DNA of 64,000 bases, from positions 124,001 to 188,000 of the forward strand of contig CAZJEB010000001.1 in assembly GCA_964544955.1 (NCBI GenBank), given 5' to 3'. Position 1 is the first letter of the stretch, and each line of letters opens with the position of its first letter. Both the position numbers and the translations under genes were made by a program. The notes below the pieces were generated by a model. The model was given only the letters and a program-made list of their open reading frames with translations, was not told where the DNA came from and searched no databases. This document shows, one piece after another, positions 35,363 to 43,852 of the stretch. Origin of the DNA: JAAZPT01 sp964544955 (GTDB lineage: Bacteria > Bacillota > Clostridia > Christensenellales > Aristaeellaceae).

Positions 35363-36103
35363 ATGGCAATAGTTTTTGAAAAAACAAAAATGCTAACTGA
35401 TAAGCCTTTCCATTATTGCCCTGGATGTACACACGGAATTATACATAGGCTAGTAGCTGAAAGTATTGAAGAACTAGGAATGGCGGATAAAGCTATAGGC
35501 GTTGCACCTGTTGGTTGTGCTGTTTTTGCTTACGAATATTTTAATTGTGATATGCAAGAGGCTGCTCATGGTAGAGCGCCTGCAGTTGCAACTGGAATAA
35601 AAAGAGTAAGGCCAGATTCTTTAGTGTTTACATATCAAGGTGACGGCGACCTTGCTAGTATTGGTAGCGCTGAAATTATGCATGCTGCAGCAAGGGGAGA
35701 AAAAATTACAACTATATTTGTTAATAATGCTACATATGGAATGACTGGTGGGCAAATGGCGCCAACAACACTAATAAACCAGGTTACAACCACATCACCA
35801 TATGGAAGAACTCCAGAATTAAATGGTAACCCAATTCGTGTATCTGAAATGCTAGCAACCCTTGATGGCCCTGCATATATTGCAAGAGTGTCTGTTCATA
35901 ATGCTGCAGCAATTAGGAATGCTAAAAAATCAATAAAAAAAGCTTTTGAAATGCAAATTAATAAAAAAGGTTTTGCTTTAGTTGAAGTTTTATCAACTTG
36001 CCCAACAAACTGGGGATTATCTCCTGTTGAGTCATTAAACTGGTTACAAGAAAATATGATGCCACACTATCCTTTAGGCGTTTATAAGGAGGTTCAAGAA
36101 TAA
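35363..36103 (+). CDS. vorA: 2-oxoacid:ferredoxin oxidoreductase, beta (TPP-binding) subunit
   Basis: 246 residues with the TPP diphosphate-binding block GDGDLASIGSAEIMHAAARG followed by NNATYGMTGGQMAPTT, and an N-terminal CPGCTHGIIHRLVAE. The Cys (CPGC) is conserved in KOR/VOR beta subunits. Starts 1 base after the alpha stop, preceded by AAAGGAGGG. Its last base overlaps the ATG of the gamma subunit (TAATGG), so translation is coupled. Confidence 0.92.
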   Translation: MAIVFEKTKMLTDKPFHYCPGCTHGIIHRLVAESIEELGMADKAIGVAPVGCAVFAYEYFNCDMQEAAHGRAPAVATGIKRVRPDSLVFTYQGDGDLASIGSAEIMHAAARGEKITTIFVNNATYGMTGGQMAPTTLINQVTTTSPYGRTPELNGNPIRVSEMLATLDGPAYIARVSVHNAAAIRNAKKSIKKAFEMQINKKGFALVEVLSTCPTNWGLSPVESLNWLQENMMPHYPLGVYKEVQE

Positions 36104-36639
36104 TGGAAGCTCAATGTTTGTTTGCTGGATTTGGTGGTCAAGGCGTTTTGCTTATGGGTAAACTATTAGCACAAACAGCAATGGATAAAGGTTTACAAGT
36201 TTCATGGATGCCAAGTTATGGCCCTGAAATGCGTGGCGGTGAAGCAAACTGTGCTGTGGTTATAAGCGATGATCCTATTGGTAGTCCATTGGTATCAGAA
36301 GCCACTGTTGCAGTTATTATGAATAAGCCTTCTTTAGTTAAATTTATGCCTAAAATGCAAAAAGGCTCAGTTTTATTCTATAATAGCTCTTTAATAAATG
36401 ATGCTGTAATTAGAGACGATATTAAAGCCTATGCTATACCGTGCAATACAATTGCCGATGAAATAGGTAATAGTAGAGTAGCAAATATGGTTATGATGGG
36501 AGCGGTAGTTGAAGGAACTGATTTGGTTACACATGAAGATTTATTAAAAGTGTTAGCTAATGAGTTTGGTGAAAGCAAGAAACATTTACTACCCATAAAT
36601 GAAAAAGCCATGAATGCTGGTGCAGAATTAGTTAAGTAA
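36103..36639 (+). CDS. vorC: 2-oxoacid:ferredoxin oxidoreductase, gamma subunit
   Basis: 178-residue subunit of the pyruvate ferredoxin/flavodoxin oxidoreductase gamma family: CLFAGFGGQGVLLMGKLLAQ, MPSYGPEMRGGEANCAVVIS, then a typical helix-rich end. It completes the four-subunit enzyme; the operon ends at a bidirectional terminator. With IlvE and CimA in the same region, branched-chain 2-oxoacids are plausible substrates, but 2-oxoglutarate for biosynthesis is equally possible. Confidence 0.91.
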   Translation: MEAQCLFAGFGGQGVLLMGKLLAQTAMDKGLQVSWMPSYGPEMRGGEANCAVVISDDPIGSPLVSEATVAVIMNKPSLVKFMPKMQKGSVLFYNSSLINDAVIRDDIKAYAIPCNTIADEIGNSRVANMVMMGAVVEGTDLVTHEDLLKVLANEFGESKKHLLPINEKAMNAGAELVK

Positions 36640-36641
36640 GT

Positions 36642-36675
36642 AAAAACACTCAATATAAATTATTGAGTGTTTTTT
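36642..36675. terminator. Bidirectional terminator (vorC / Y-family polymerase)
   Basis: 14-base perfect arms (36642-36655, 36661-36674) around TAAAT, flanked by A- and T-runs. Confidence 0.85.
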
Positions 36676-36678
36676 ATT

Positions 36679-37935
36679 TTAAACAGAATCTTTACTATAA
36701 AATTCAGGATGTATAACATGATCATCTTTAGGATTAATTTGCCCTAAACTTTTATCAAATTGCATAACTGCTCTTTGCAAAGAGTAGTGGCCATAAGTAT
36801 TCCTAATTTTATCTAGAGCATATTCAAAATTTCTATATTTTTCTTTCTTCATAGCTTCAGGTAGAAATGAAAGTTGAACTGGAAAATCTGAAGAAGTTAA
36901 ACCAGACACAGAAACTCCTAATGAACGCAATGGTATTGAAATATCCCAATTTTTCTCTAAAAGTTTCATTGAAAATCGGTATAGATCATAACAAAGCTCA
37001 CTTCTATGTTCTAATTGAGTTTGAAATTGAACAACTTTTAAATTGTTATATCTTATTCCAACTTTTAATGTACTACATATCAATTTGTGCATACGCAATC
37101 TTTCTGAAACGGACTCACATAATGCATATAAAGTTATTGATGCATCAGCTAAGCTTTTTAAATCATGGGCGGTAGTTATACTATTGCCTATACTTTTTAT
37201 TTCTGGAGATATTTCACTAAATAATACAGAGGAATTATCTTTTCCGCAAGCAAAGTCGTGAAGCATTATTCCGTTTTTTCCAAGTAATGATTTTAAAGTT
37301 TTAATATTAGCATTTGCTAGTTGGCCTATATTGAATACTCCAATTTCATTTAGTTTTTTCTCTGTTGAATTACCTATAAACAATAAATCACAAATTGGTT
37401 TTGAATAAAGTATATCAATATTTCTATCTTTGCTTATTACGCTTACAGCATCAGGCTTTTTTAAATCACTACCAAATTTGGAGTAAATTTTATTATCACT
37501 TACTCCAACAGATATAGTTAGTCCTAATTCATTCCTTATTGTATTTCTTATATGGTTTGCTATGTTTTCTCCTTCATCTATGTCTATTTTTTTCTCAGTT
37601 AAATCTATCCAAGATTCATCTATTCCAAAGGGTTGAACTTTATCGCTATATCTTTTCAGTATATTACGCACTTCATTGCTGTATTTTAAATAATCATTAA
37701 AATTTGCTGGTACAGCTAATAAGTTAGGGCATAATTCTTTTGCTTGCCATATAACTTGGCCTGTTTTAACCCCCATGTTTTTTGCTTTAAGGTTTTTTGC
37801 AAGTACAATACCATGCCTTAAATCTTCATCGCCACAAACGGCTATAGGCTCATCTACTAGCGTTGGAATATTGGCACAAGAAACAGAAGCATAAAAATTA
37901 TTTAAATCAATATGTAATACTACTTTACTATCCAT
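36679..37935 (-). CDS. Y-family DNA polymerase (DinB/UmuC-like)
   Basis: Translesion polymerase of 418 residues. Catalytic core: VLHIDLNNFYASVSC (metal-binding Asp10, steric gate Tyr15 in place of the Phe common in Pol IV), palm motif GIDESWIDLT (Asp/Glu ligands), fingers and thumb, and a C-terminal little-finger domain. The Tyr gate and the length suggest an UmuC/ImuB-like or YqjW-like protein more than canonical DinB; a beta-clamp motif near the C-terminus (SLGQINPKDD region) is possible. Two LexA boxes overlap the promoter, so it is part of the SOS response. Confidence 0.9.
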   Translation of the reverse strand: MDSKVVLHIDLNNFYASVSCANIPTLVDEPIAVCGDEDLRHGIVLAKNLKAKNMGVKTGQVIWQAKELCPNLLAVPANFNDYLKYSNEVRNILKRYSDKVQPFGIDESWIDLTEKKIDIDEGENIANHIRNTIRNELGLTISVGVSDNKIYSKFGSDLKKPDAVSVISKDRNIDILYSKPICDLLFIGNSTEKKLNEIGVFNIGQLANANIKTLKSLLGKNGIMLHDFACGKDNSSVLFSEISPEIKSIGNSITTAHDLKSLADASITLYALCESVSERLRMHKLICSTLKVGIRYNNLKVVQFQTQLEHRSELCYDLYRFSMKLLEKNWDISIPLRSLGVSVSGLTSSDFPVQLSFLPEAMKKEKYRNFEYALDKIRNTYGHYSLQRAVMQFDKSLGQINPKDDHVIHPEFYSKDSV

Positions 37936-37958
37936 ATTAATGCTCCTAAAAAATATGA

Positions 37959-37970
37959 GAACATTTGTTC
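37959..37970. promoter_or_regulatory. LexA (SOS) box 1
   Basis: GAACATTTGTTC, near-palindromic Firmicute SOS box (GAAC-N4-GTTC), just downstream of the -10 and overlapping the transcription start of the polymerase gene. Confidence 0.8.
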
Positions 37971-37976
37971 TAACAT

Positions 37977-38005
37977 ATTATAGAACAAATGTTCTCATAT
38001 TTCAA
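37977..38005 (-). promoter_or_regulatory. Promoter of the Y-family polymerase gene
   Basis: Minus strand TTGAAA (38000-38005), 17-base spacer, TATAAT (37977-37982). The second LexA box lies in the spacer. Confidence 0.75.
37983..37994. promoter_or_regulatory. LexA (SOS) box 2
   Basis: GAACAAATGTTC, directly between -35 and -10. It is the reverse complement of box 1 apart from its central bases; centres are 24 bp apart, so two dimers may bind the same face. Confidence 0.8.
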
Positions 38006-38015
38006 TATATAAATA

Positions 38016-38043
38016 AAAAAATCCGAATAAAATCGGATTTTTT
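38016..38043. terminator. Terminator after the 8-oxoguanine glycosylase gene
   Basis: AAAAAATCCGA (38016-38026) pairs with TCGGATTTTTT (38033-38043). Confidence 0.8.
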
Positions 38044-38046
38044 ATA

Positions 38047-38871
38047 TTAATTTGATTTTCTGGATTTATATTCAGGGCTATTTTGAGCATAATAGAACAT
38101 ATACTGTTGTATTATACCAGCTGTATCTTTGTAATAATTAACATCAAAATTATTATTATACTCTTTTTCAAGTATTCTACTAATCCAAACATCTACTGGG
38201 AAAGCACCAACTCTATGATAGGAAAATAGTAAAACACAGTTTGCTACTTTGGGACCAACACCTGGAAATTCCATTAATTTTTCTAATAATGAATCATCAC
38301 TCAAAGAAGATAAATTTTCAAGTTTTATTGCGTTATTTGCAACCATTTCGGAAGTTTTTAATATATAGTTTGTTCTATATCCAAGAGCACACGCATTTAA
38401 AGCATCAACCGACTGTTTTGATAATACATTAGCATTAGGAAAGCTATATTTATTGTTTTCTATTAAATTACCAAAGTTTGAGCTTAATCTTTCTATACTT
38501 GTTCTTATTGCAGGAATACTTTTTCTTTGGGATATAATAAAGGATATCAAAGTTTCCCAAGGTTCTTGTTTCAAAATTCTAATACCTCGGCCTAAACTTG
38601 CTGCTTTTTGTAAAAACAAATCAGTTTTAGGTATACTATTAATAACAGCATCATAATCGGTTGATAAATCAAAATAATCAAACCAAATATTGTTAAAATC
38701 ATTTTCATTACAATAAAATTTGAACGATTCGTTTTTTAAATCTTCAATTATTAAATGCTTTCCAAAAGCAACCGTTTCAAAAGTTTTGTCATCCAATTGG
38801 TACATTCTAAAACATTGCCCACTGTTTGTTGTTTTATATAAATCAAAACATTTAATTTTCTTCTCTATCAT
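38047..38871 (-). CDS. ogg: 8-oxoguanine DNA glycosylase (OGG1-type)
   Basis: Removes 8-oxoguanine from DNA and cleaves by beta-elimination. 274 residues: N-terminal TBP-like domain with SGQCFRMYQLDD, then HhH-GPD domain with the hairpin LMEFPGVGPKVANCVLLFS (Schiff-base Lys in GPKVAN) and catalytic Asp in GAFPVDVWISR. This is the clostridial type resembling eukaryotic OGG1, absent from most enterobacteria. Overlaps the start of the gene downstream of it by 20 bases with the msrC end, AAGGAGT before ATG. Genes form an oxidative-damage pair. Confidence 0.92.
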   Translation of the reverse strand: MIEKKIKCFDLYKTTNSGQCFRMYQLDDKTFETVAFGKHLIIEDLKNESFKFYCNENDFNNIWFDYFDLSTDYDAVINSIPKTDLFLQKAASLGRGIRILKQEPWETLISFIISQRKSIPAIRTSIERLSSNFGNLIENNKYSFPNANVLSKQSVDALNACALGYRTNYILKTSEMVANNAIKLENLSSLSDDSLLEKLMEFPGVGPKVANCVLLFSYHRVGAFPVDVWISRILEKEYNNNFDVNYYKDTAGIIQQYMFYYAQNSPEYKSRKSN

Positions 38872-39325
38872 ACAAACTCCTTATATCATACCATTTACAT
38901 TTATTTTCTATTATACTACAAGCCTTAATTAAAAGTAAGCTATCTTTTTCATTAAATCTATTAAGTATAGGGCTGTCAACATCTAGTATAGCAACAATTT
39001 CATTATTATAATAAATAGGTATTACAATTTCAGATTTTGATTTACAATCACATACTATATGGCCTGGAAAATTATCAACATTATCTACAACTATTACTTT
39101 GTTTTTTAAAACGGCGGTTCCACATACTCCTTTACCAATAGGTATGTTTACACAAGCAGGTTTTCCTTGAAATGGGCCTAAAATTAATTTGTTTTTACTT
39201 ACAATATAAAACCCAAGCCAATTAATATCATCTAAAATATCATATAAAAAAGCAGAAGAATTAGCTAAGTTAGATATTGTACAATCCTCATGGTCTAATA
39301 ATGATTCAAGATTACCCGTATTCAT
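38852..39325 (-). CDS. msrC: Free methionine-(R)-sulfoxide reductase (GAF domain)
   Basis: Reduces free Met-(R)-sulfoxide; cytoplasmic GAF-fold enzyme. 157 residues with the family motifs LDDINWLGFYIV, GPFQGKPACVNIPIGKGVCG and FPGHIVCDCKSKSEIVIPIY, containing the three Cys (ACVNI, GVCG, IVCDC) that form the catalytic and resolving set in fRMsr. Overlaps the ogg start by 20 bases; probably cotranscribed. The promoter region is divergent from fba and contains only weak -10-like sequences. Confidence 0.9.
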   Translation of the reverse strand: MNTGNLESLLDHEDCTISNLANSSAFLYDILDDINWLGFYIVSKNKLILGPFQGKPACVNIPIGKGVCGTAVLKNKVIVVDNVDNFPGHIVCDCKSKSEIVIPIYYNNEIVAILDVDSPILNRFNEKDSLLLIKACSIIENKCKWYDIRSLYDREEN

Positions 39326-39394
39326 TTATTTATACACCCCTAAATAATATTTAACTATATTATATACTAAATTCTATACAAATTTTACATTATT

Positions 39395-39403
39395 TGTTAT
39401 AAT
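39395..39403 (+). promoter_or_regulatory. Extended -10 promoter of fba
   Basis: TGTTATAAT (39395-39403) about 30 bases before the fba start; the -35 is poor. Confidence 0.5.
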
Positions 39404-39432
39404 ATTACTTAATAATGAAGGAGGTGCCCATT

Positions 39433-40368
39433 ATGGCATTAGTAAACACAGTAGAAATGTTCAAAAAAGCCTATGAAGGCGGTTATGCTATTGGTGCTTT
39501 TAACGTGAACAACATGGAAATAGTACAAGGTATAACAGAGGCAGCAAAAGAAAATAATTCTCCATTAATTTTGCAAGTTAGCTCTGGTGCTCGTAAATAT
39601 GCTAAACACGTATATTTAATGAAACTTATTGAAGCAGCAGTATTAGATACAGACCTTCCAATAGCTATACATCTTGACCACGGTTCATCATTTGAAATGT
39701 GTAAAGAATGTATAGATGGTGGCTTTACATCAGTTATGTTTGATGGCAGTAGCTTACCCTTTGAAGAGAATATTAGAATAGCTAAACAAGTAGCAGATTA
39801 TGCTCACTCACAAAAGAATTATGTTACAGTTGAAGCTGAACTTGGTACTCTTGGCGGCGTTGAGGATGATGTTGTAGTTGCAAGCGAAGATGCTAAATTT
39901 ACAAATCCAGATCAAGTTGAAGAATTTGTTTCACGCACAGGTGTTGATAGTTTAGCTATAGCTATTGGTACAAGTCATGGTGCATTTAAATTTAAAGGAG
40001 AACCAAAACTTAGATTTGATATATTGGAAGAAATTGGAAAAAGATTGCCTAATTTTCCAATAGTTCTTCATGGTGCATCATCTGTAATACCAGAATATGT
40101 TGATATGATTAATAAGTACGGCGGAAACATGCCTGGTGCTAAGGGCGTTCCAGAAGAAATGTTAAGAAAAGCTGCAAGTATGGCTGTTTGTAAAATCAAC
40201 GTTGATAGCGATTTAAGGCTTGCATTTACAGGTGTTTTACGCAAATACTTTGCAGAACATCCTGAACATTTTGATCCTCGTCAATACTTAACAGAAGCAA
40301 GATCCGCAATTAGAGGTATGGTTGCACACAAAATTGTAAATGTTATGGGCTCAAATAATAAAGCTTAA
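39433..40368 (+). CDS. fba: Class II fructose-bisphosphate aldolase
   Basis: Zn-dependent aldolase splitting fructose 1,6-bisphosphate to DHAP and glyceraldehyde 3-phosphate. 311 residues: GYAIGAFNVNNMEIVQGIT, catalytic/metal segment AIHLDHGSSFEMCKECID, EAELGTLGGVEDD, and LHGASSVIPEYV, IKINVDSDLRLAFTGVLRKY-type end (KINVDSDLRLA). A frame begins six codons upstream, but ATG 39433 has AGGAGGT ahead and matches the family start. Tagatose-bisphosphate aldolase is less likely. It has its own terminator. Confidence 0.95.
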   Translation: MALVNTVEMFKKAYEGGYAIGAFNVNNMEIVQGITEAAKENNSPLILQVSSGARKYAKHVYLMKLIEAAVLDTDLPIAIHLDHGSSFEMCKECIDGGFTSVMFDGSSLPFEENIRIAKQVADYAHSQKNYVTVEAELGTLGGVEDDVVVASEDAKFTNPDQVEEFVSRTGVDSLAIAIGTSHGAFKFKGEPKLRFDILEEIGKRLPNFPIVLHGASSVIPEYVDMINKYGGNMPGAKGVPEEMLRKAASMAVCKINVDSDLRLAFTGVLRKYFAEHPEHFDPRQYLTEARSAIRGMVAHKIVNVMGSNNKA

Positions 40369-40376
40369 TACAATTA

Positions 40377-40436
40377 ATTATATATTCTATAACTATATAT
40401 TAAATTATATATTCTTATAGAATATATAATTTTTAT
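40377..40436 (+). terminator. Long AT-rich hairpin terminator after fba
   Basis: 14-base arms (40377-40390 and 40417-40430) are exact inverses across 26 bases, followed by TTTTTA. Confidence 0.65.
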
Positions 40437-40461
40437 TATGATTATAAAGAGGTAATGCATA

Positions 40462-41187
40462 ATGAAAAAGTTTAGGATTTTACCCTTATTATTAATAACA
40501 CTAATATTATTTGCAAGTTCAGCTTTGGCATATGAATTAGAAAGTTACAATAAAAATGAGGGTTATAATTATGTGAAGTTTGGAACAGCTAAACAAGGAG
40601 AAAATGGAGAAGTTGAACCAGTACTATGGCGAGTTTTAGAAGTTGATGATGAAAAAGCATACTTATTTAGCGAATATATTCTTTTTAATAACAGAATTCA
40701 TCCCGATGATGGGGAGTGGAGTGATTCTGGTGCCAATTTCAAAATCACAGAAATTTATGGTATTTTAAACAATCAATTTTTAAATGATTCTTTTTCACCT
40801 GAAGAACAAAGCATGATTCTAGAATCTGATGAATTGGGTAAAGTGTTTTTAGTAACTGCTGAGGATATTAAAAATATAAATTATGGTTTCCCTAATAATG
40901 ATTCGAGAAAAGCATTTGGAACACCTTATGCTCTAAAGAATGGATTGTTTCAATACTTAAAACGTTTTGGAAGCCATAGCCCTTATTGGACACGCTCTCA
41001 AAGCTCAACCATGAAATATGGTGCAAGATGTACTAAACAAGATGGAAGTATTGGTTATATACGTGTAGTTGTTCAAAACGAAGGTATAAGACCTGCGTTA
41101 TATTTAGACATAAAAAATTATGAAATAACTGAAGGCGAAGGTACTTTCGAAAATCCTTTTATAATTAAATCAAAAAACAAGGAATAG
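40462..41187 (+). CDS. Secreted DUF6273-type protein
   Basis: 241 residues with a signal peptide (about 1-23, ending SSALAYE). The rest matches the DUF6273 pattern: YVKFGTAKQGENGEVEPVLW and WRVLEVDDEKAYLFSEYILF, then a motif with the aromatic-rich YWTRSQSS and GIRPALYLD that is also found in some formylglycine-like and lectin-like secreted modules. Function unknown. It is 4 bases ahead of the PIG-L/NAGPA fusion and both carry signal peptides, so they are probably cotranscribed and act at the cell surface. Confidence 0.7.
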   Translation: MKKFRILPLLLITLILFASSALAYELESYNKNEGYNYVKFGTAKQGENGEVEPVLWRVLEVDDEKAYLFSEYILFNNRIHPDDGEWSDSGANFKITEIYGILNNQFLNDSFSPEEQSMILESDELGKVFLVTAEDIKNINYGFPNNDSRKAFGTPYALKNGLFQYLKRFGSHSPYWTRSQSSTMKYGARCTKQDGSIGYIRVVVQNEGIRPALYLDIKNYEITEGEGTFENPFIIKSKNKE

Positions 41188-41191
41188 TTTT

Positions 41192-43321
41192 ATGAAGAAA
41201 AGAATAATCCTATTTATTGCTTTAATTTTATTAATACTTATGTCATCTGCTTCTGCAAAAGAGGCGGATGATATTTCTATGCAATGCACTTATGTAACAA
41301 GCTCTTCAAAAAGAAGCTTTAAAATGCTTTTTGATAAAAAGTATACAAATTATTGGGAAAGTGTTAGCAATTATGAAAGTAAAGTTGAAGTAACAGCACC
41401 TTCTGGTATCCCAATTTATGGAACATATGTTTGCTTTGGCAGGGTTCCTGATGAATGGCGTATTGAGGTATTTGAAAACGAAGAATGGAAAGAAGTTTTT
41501 AAAGGCGAAAAAGCATTTTTACATCAATATATACCTCTTAATGGTGTAGAAAAATACAGAATTGTATCAAATGGGTTTGGAAAAAACTGCTTGAGAATAA
41601 ATGAGTTATTTTCTTTTTCTCGTGGTAATTTACCTAATTGGGTTCAAATATGGGATGATACACATAGTAAGGCGGATATTATGTTCTTAGTTGCCCACCC
41701 TGATGATGAAATTCTCTTTATGGGTGGCGCTATTCCAACATATGCATCTGAATATAATAGAAATGTTGTTGTTGCGTATATGACAACAAGTAACACTACT
41801 AGATCAAGTGAACTACTAAATGGTCTTTGGGAAATGGGATTAAAAAACTATCCTGTTTTAGGTGATTTTAGGGATGTTTATATGAAAAACCTAAATGATG
41901 CTTATGTAAAATGGGGAAAAGGTTTGGCTAGAGAATTTGTTATTGAGCTTTTTAGAAAATACAAACCAGAAGTTGTTGTAACCCATGATATAAATGGCGA
42001 ATATGGCCATGGGGCACATGAACTTGTTGCAGATGTTGCTATTTACGCATATGATAAAGCAGCTAAAAAAGGTGAAATTCCTGAAAGCTTTTATGAACAC
42101 GGTTCATGGCAAGTAAAAAAATTATACTTGCATTTATTTGATGAAAACATTATTAAGTTTAATTGGCAAAATAAAATATCCTCACTTGGTAACAAAACTG
42201 GTGAAGAAATTGCAAGAAAAGCTTATTCATATCATGAAACCCAACAAAATAACAAGTTTAAGTTTGATGACTTGATAAATGATTATGATTATGAATCTTT
42301 TGGTTTAATAAAATCAGAGGTGGGTGTCGATTTAATAAAAAATGACTTTTTAGAGCATATTTATGAACCAAATAGTTTTGTTAAATTAACACCAAGCCCT
42401 AAACCAACATTAGCACCAACACCAGTGCCAGATTACATTAAAAATTTGCCCCAATTAAATGAAAAGGGGTTTATTGACAATGGCGAATATATTTATGAAA
42501 ACGATGAAGAGGGAAATTGGATTTATATTTCTGATAGTTTGAAGGTTATTATAAACAAGAAGTATGATGCAAATGCGCCCTTAACATGGTATGAAGCCGA
42601 GATATTTTCTGATCCAGAAAACGGAGAAATATTTAGAGCAATTCCTTTTGATCACAATAATATAGGCGGACTTTTGGTTGATCCTTCAACTATTGCTAAA
42701 AAACAAAGGGTTGTATTTGCAATAAACTCAGATTATTTTAGCTATAGAAGAGGTGGGCATAGGCCAACAGGTATTGATATTAGAAATAGCGATTATATTA
42801 TTTATGATAATCAATATAAAGAACCTACTTACAGGTTCCCTAATTTAGATATGCTTGCTTTATACCAAGATGGAAGAATGGAAGTTTATGGAAGTACAGA
42901 AAAAACAGTTGAAGATTTTATGAATCTTAATGCCTTAGATGTTTTATCTTTTGGACCATACCTTATTAGGGATGGTGTTATTAACGAAGAATTATATAAA
43001 GTTAGACTATGGGATATGTTAAATCCACGCTGTGCTATAGGTATGATAGAACCAGGGAAATACGTTGCTATTATGGCTGAAGGAAGGTTAAAAAACAGCA
43101 AGGGTATAAATTTGGATCTACTTACCAGATTATTATATGAAAAAGATTGTAAAACAGCATTTAACTTAGATGGTGGTCAAACAGCAGTTATGATATTTAT
43201 GGGTAAGCAAATAAATGAAATTGGTGTTTATGATGGAAAAATAAACCCTAGGAAAACATCAGAAATTTTAGGGATAGGTAAATCAGATAAAGTACTCGAA
43301 TATGATGTAACAAAAGAATAG
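41192..43321 (+). CDS. Secreted fusion: discoidin-like + PIG-L deacetylase + NAGPA-type phosphodiester glycosidase
   Basis: 709 residues with a signal peptide (1-22). Domain 1 (about 30-145) resembles an F5/8 type C carbohydrate-binding fold. Domain 2 (about 160-285) is a PIG-L/LmbE deacetylase with metal motif HPDDE (169-173) and VTHDINGEYGHGAHE (His273 and His276). A proline-rich linker (TPSPKPTLAPTPVPD, about 400-414) leads to domain 3 (about 505-695), a NAGPA phosphodiester glycosidase domain: AINSDYFSYR, FGPYLIRDG, and NLDGGQTAVMIFMG. Fits cell-surface glycopolymer processing (N-deacetylation plus removal of a phosphodiester-linked sugar). Substrate unknown; catalysis by each domain is inferred from motifs. 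Confidence 0.82.
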   Translation: MKKRIILFIALILLILMSSASAKEADDISMQCTYVTSSSKRSFKMLFDKKYTNYWESVSNYESKVEVTAPSGIPIYGTYVCFGRVPDEWRIEVFENEEWKEVFKGEKAFLHQYIPLNGVEKYRIVSNGFGKNCLRINELFSFSRGNLPNWVQIWDDTHSKADIMFLVAHPDDEILFMGGAIPTYASEYNRNVVVAYMTTSNTTRSSELLNGLWEMGLKNYPVLGDFRDVYMKNLNDAYVKWGKGLAREFVIELFRKYKPEVVVTHDINGEYGHGAHELVADVAIYAYDKAAKKGEIPESFYEHGSWQVKKLYLHLFDENIIKFNWQNKISSLGNKTGEEIARKAYSYHETQQNNKFKFDDLINDYDYESFGLIKSEVGVDLIKNDFLEHIYEPNSFVKLTPSPKPTLAPTPVPDYIKNLPQLNEKGFIDNGEYIYENDEEGNWIYISDSLKVIINKKYDANAPLTWYEAEIFSDPENGEIFRAIPFDHNNIGGLLVDPSTIAKKQRVVFAINSDYFSYRRGGHRPTGIDIRNSDYIIYDNQYKEPTYRFPNLDMLALYQDGRMEVYGSTEKTVEDFMNLNALDVLSFGPYLIRDGVINEELYKVRLWDMLNPRCAIGMIEPGKYVAIMAEGRLKNSKGINLDLLTRLLYEKDCKTAFNLDGGQTAVMIFMGKQINEIGVYDGKINPRKTSEILGIGKSDKVLEYDVTKE

Positions 43322-43330
43322 TTGTTAATT

Positions 43331-43852
43331 CTATATTTCAAAAAATTCATTAATAATATAAGTTAAATAATAAGGTAATGGTTCTTTCTTTCTAATTAAC
43401 ACACTAAAATCTTTTGTTGCTAAATTAATTATATTTTTAAAATTATATTTACCAAATAAATTTTTTATAAACAATATATAGTATTTGTTACTGAAGTCTA
43501 ATATATTATTTTTATGTATATTTAAAATACGATATAAATTATAAAGTGGTATTAATTCATAATCAGAAGGAAAGGCTATAATTCCATCTTTATTATATTT
43601 GTTTATTAAATTTAAATAAAATAACTTATTAGGGTTTATATATAATAAATCATTTTTTAAAGTAACATCTGTACCTAAGTTAGAAATAGCTTGAATAGCA
43701 ATATCTAATTTATCTTCGTTTGTAAAACGTGGCATATCACTTATAAATAAATATGACTCAGTATTACTTATTCTAAAAAAAGCTCTATTAAAAGTAGAGC
43801 AATCAATTATATTATTTATATGTATTTTTAAATCTAATAATAAATTATTCAT
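43331..43852 (-). CDS. Hypothetical protein, 173 aa
   Basis: No family recognised. The 173-residue product is rich in Ile, Leu, Asn and Tyr, with no signal peptide, metal motif or clear membrane helix; short amphipathic segments suggest a globular cytoplasmic protein. Its ATG overlaps the end of the DUF1934 gene by 8 bases, so it is probably translated from the same mRNA. Very AT-rich codon use, as in the neighbouring genes. Convergent with the PIG-L/NAGPA gene, which ends 9 bases away; I see no hairpin in the gap. Confidence 0.6.
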   Translation of the reverse strand: MNNLLLDLKIHINNIIDCSTFNRAFFRISNTESYLFISDMPRFTNEDKLDIAIQAISNLGTDVTLKNDLLYINPNKLFYLNLINKYNKDGIIAFPSDYELIPLYNLYRILNIHKNNILDFSNKYYILFIKNLFGKYNFKNIINLATKDFSVLIRKKEPLPYYLTYIINEFFEI

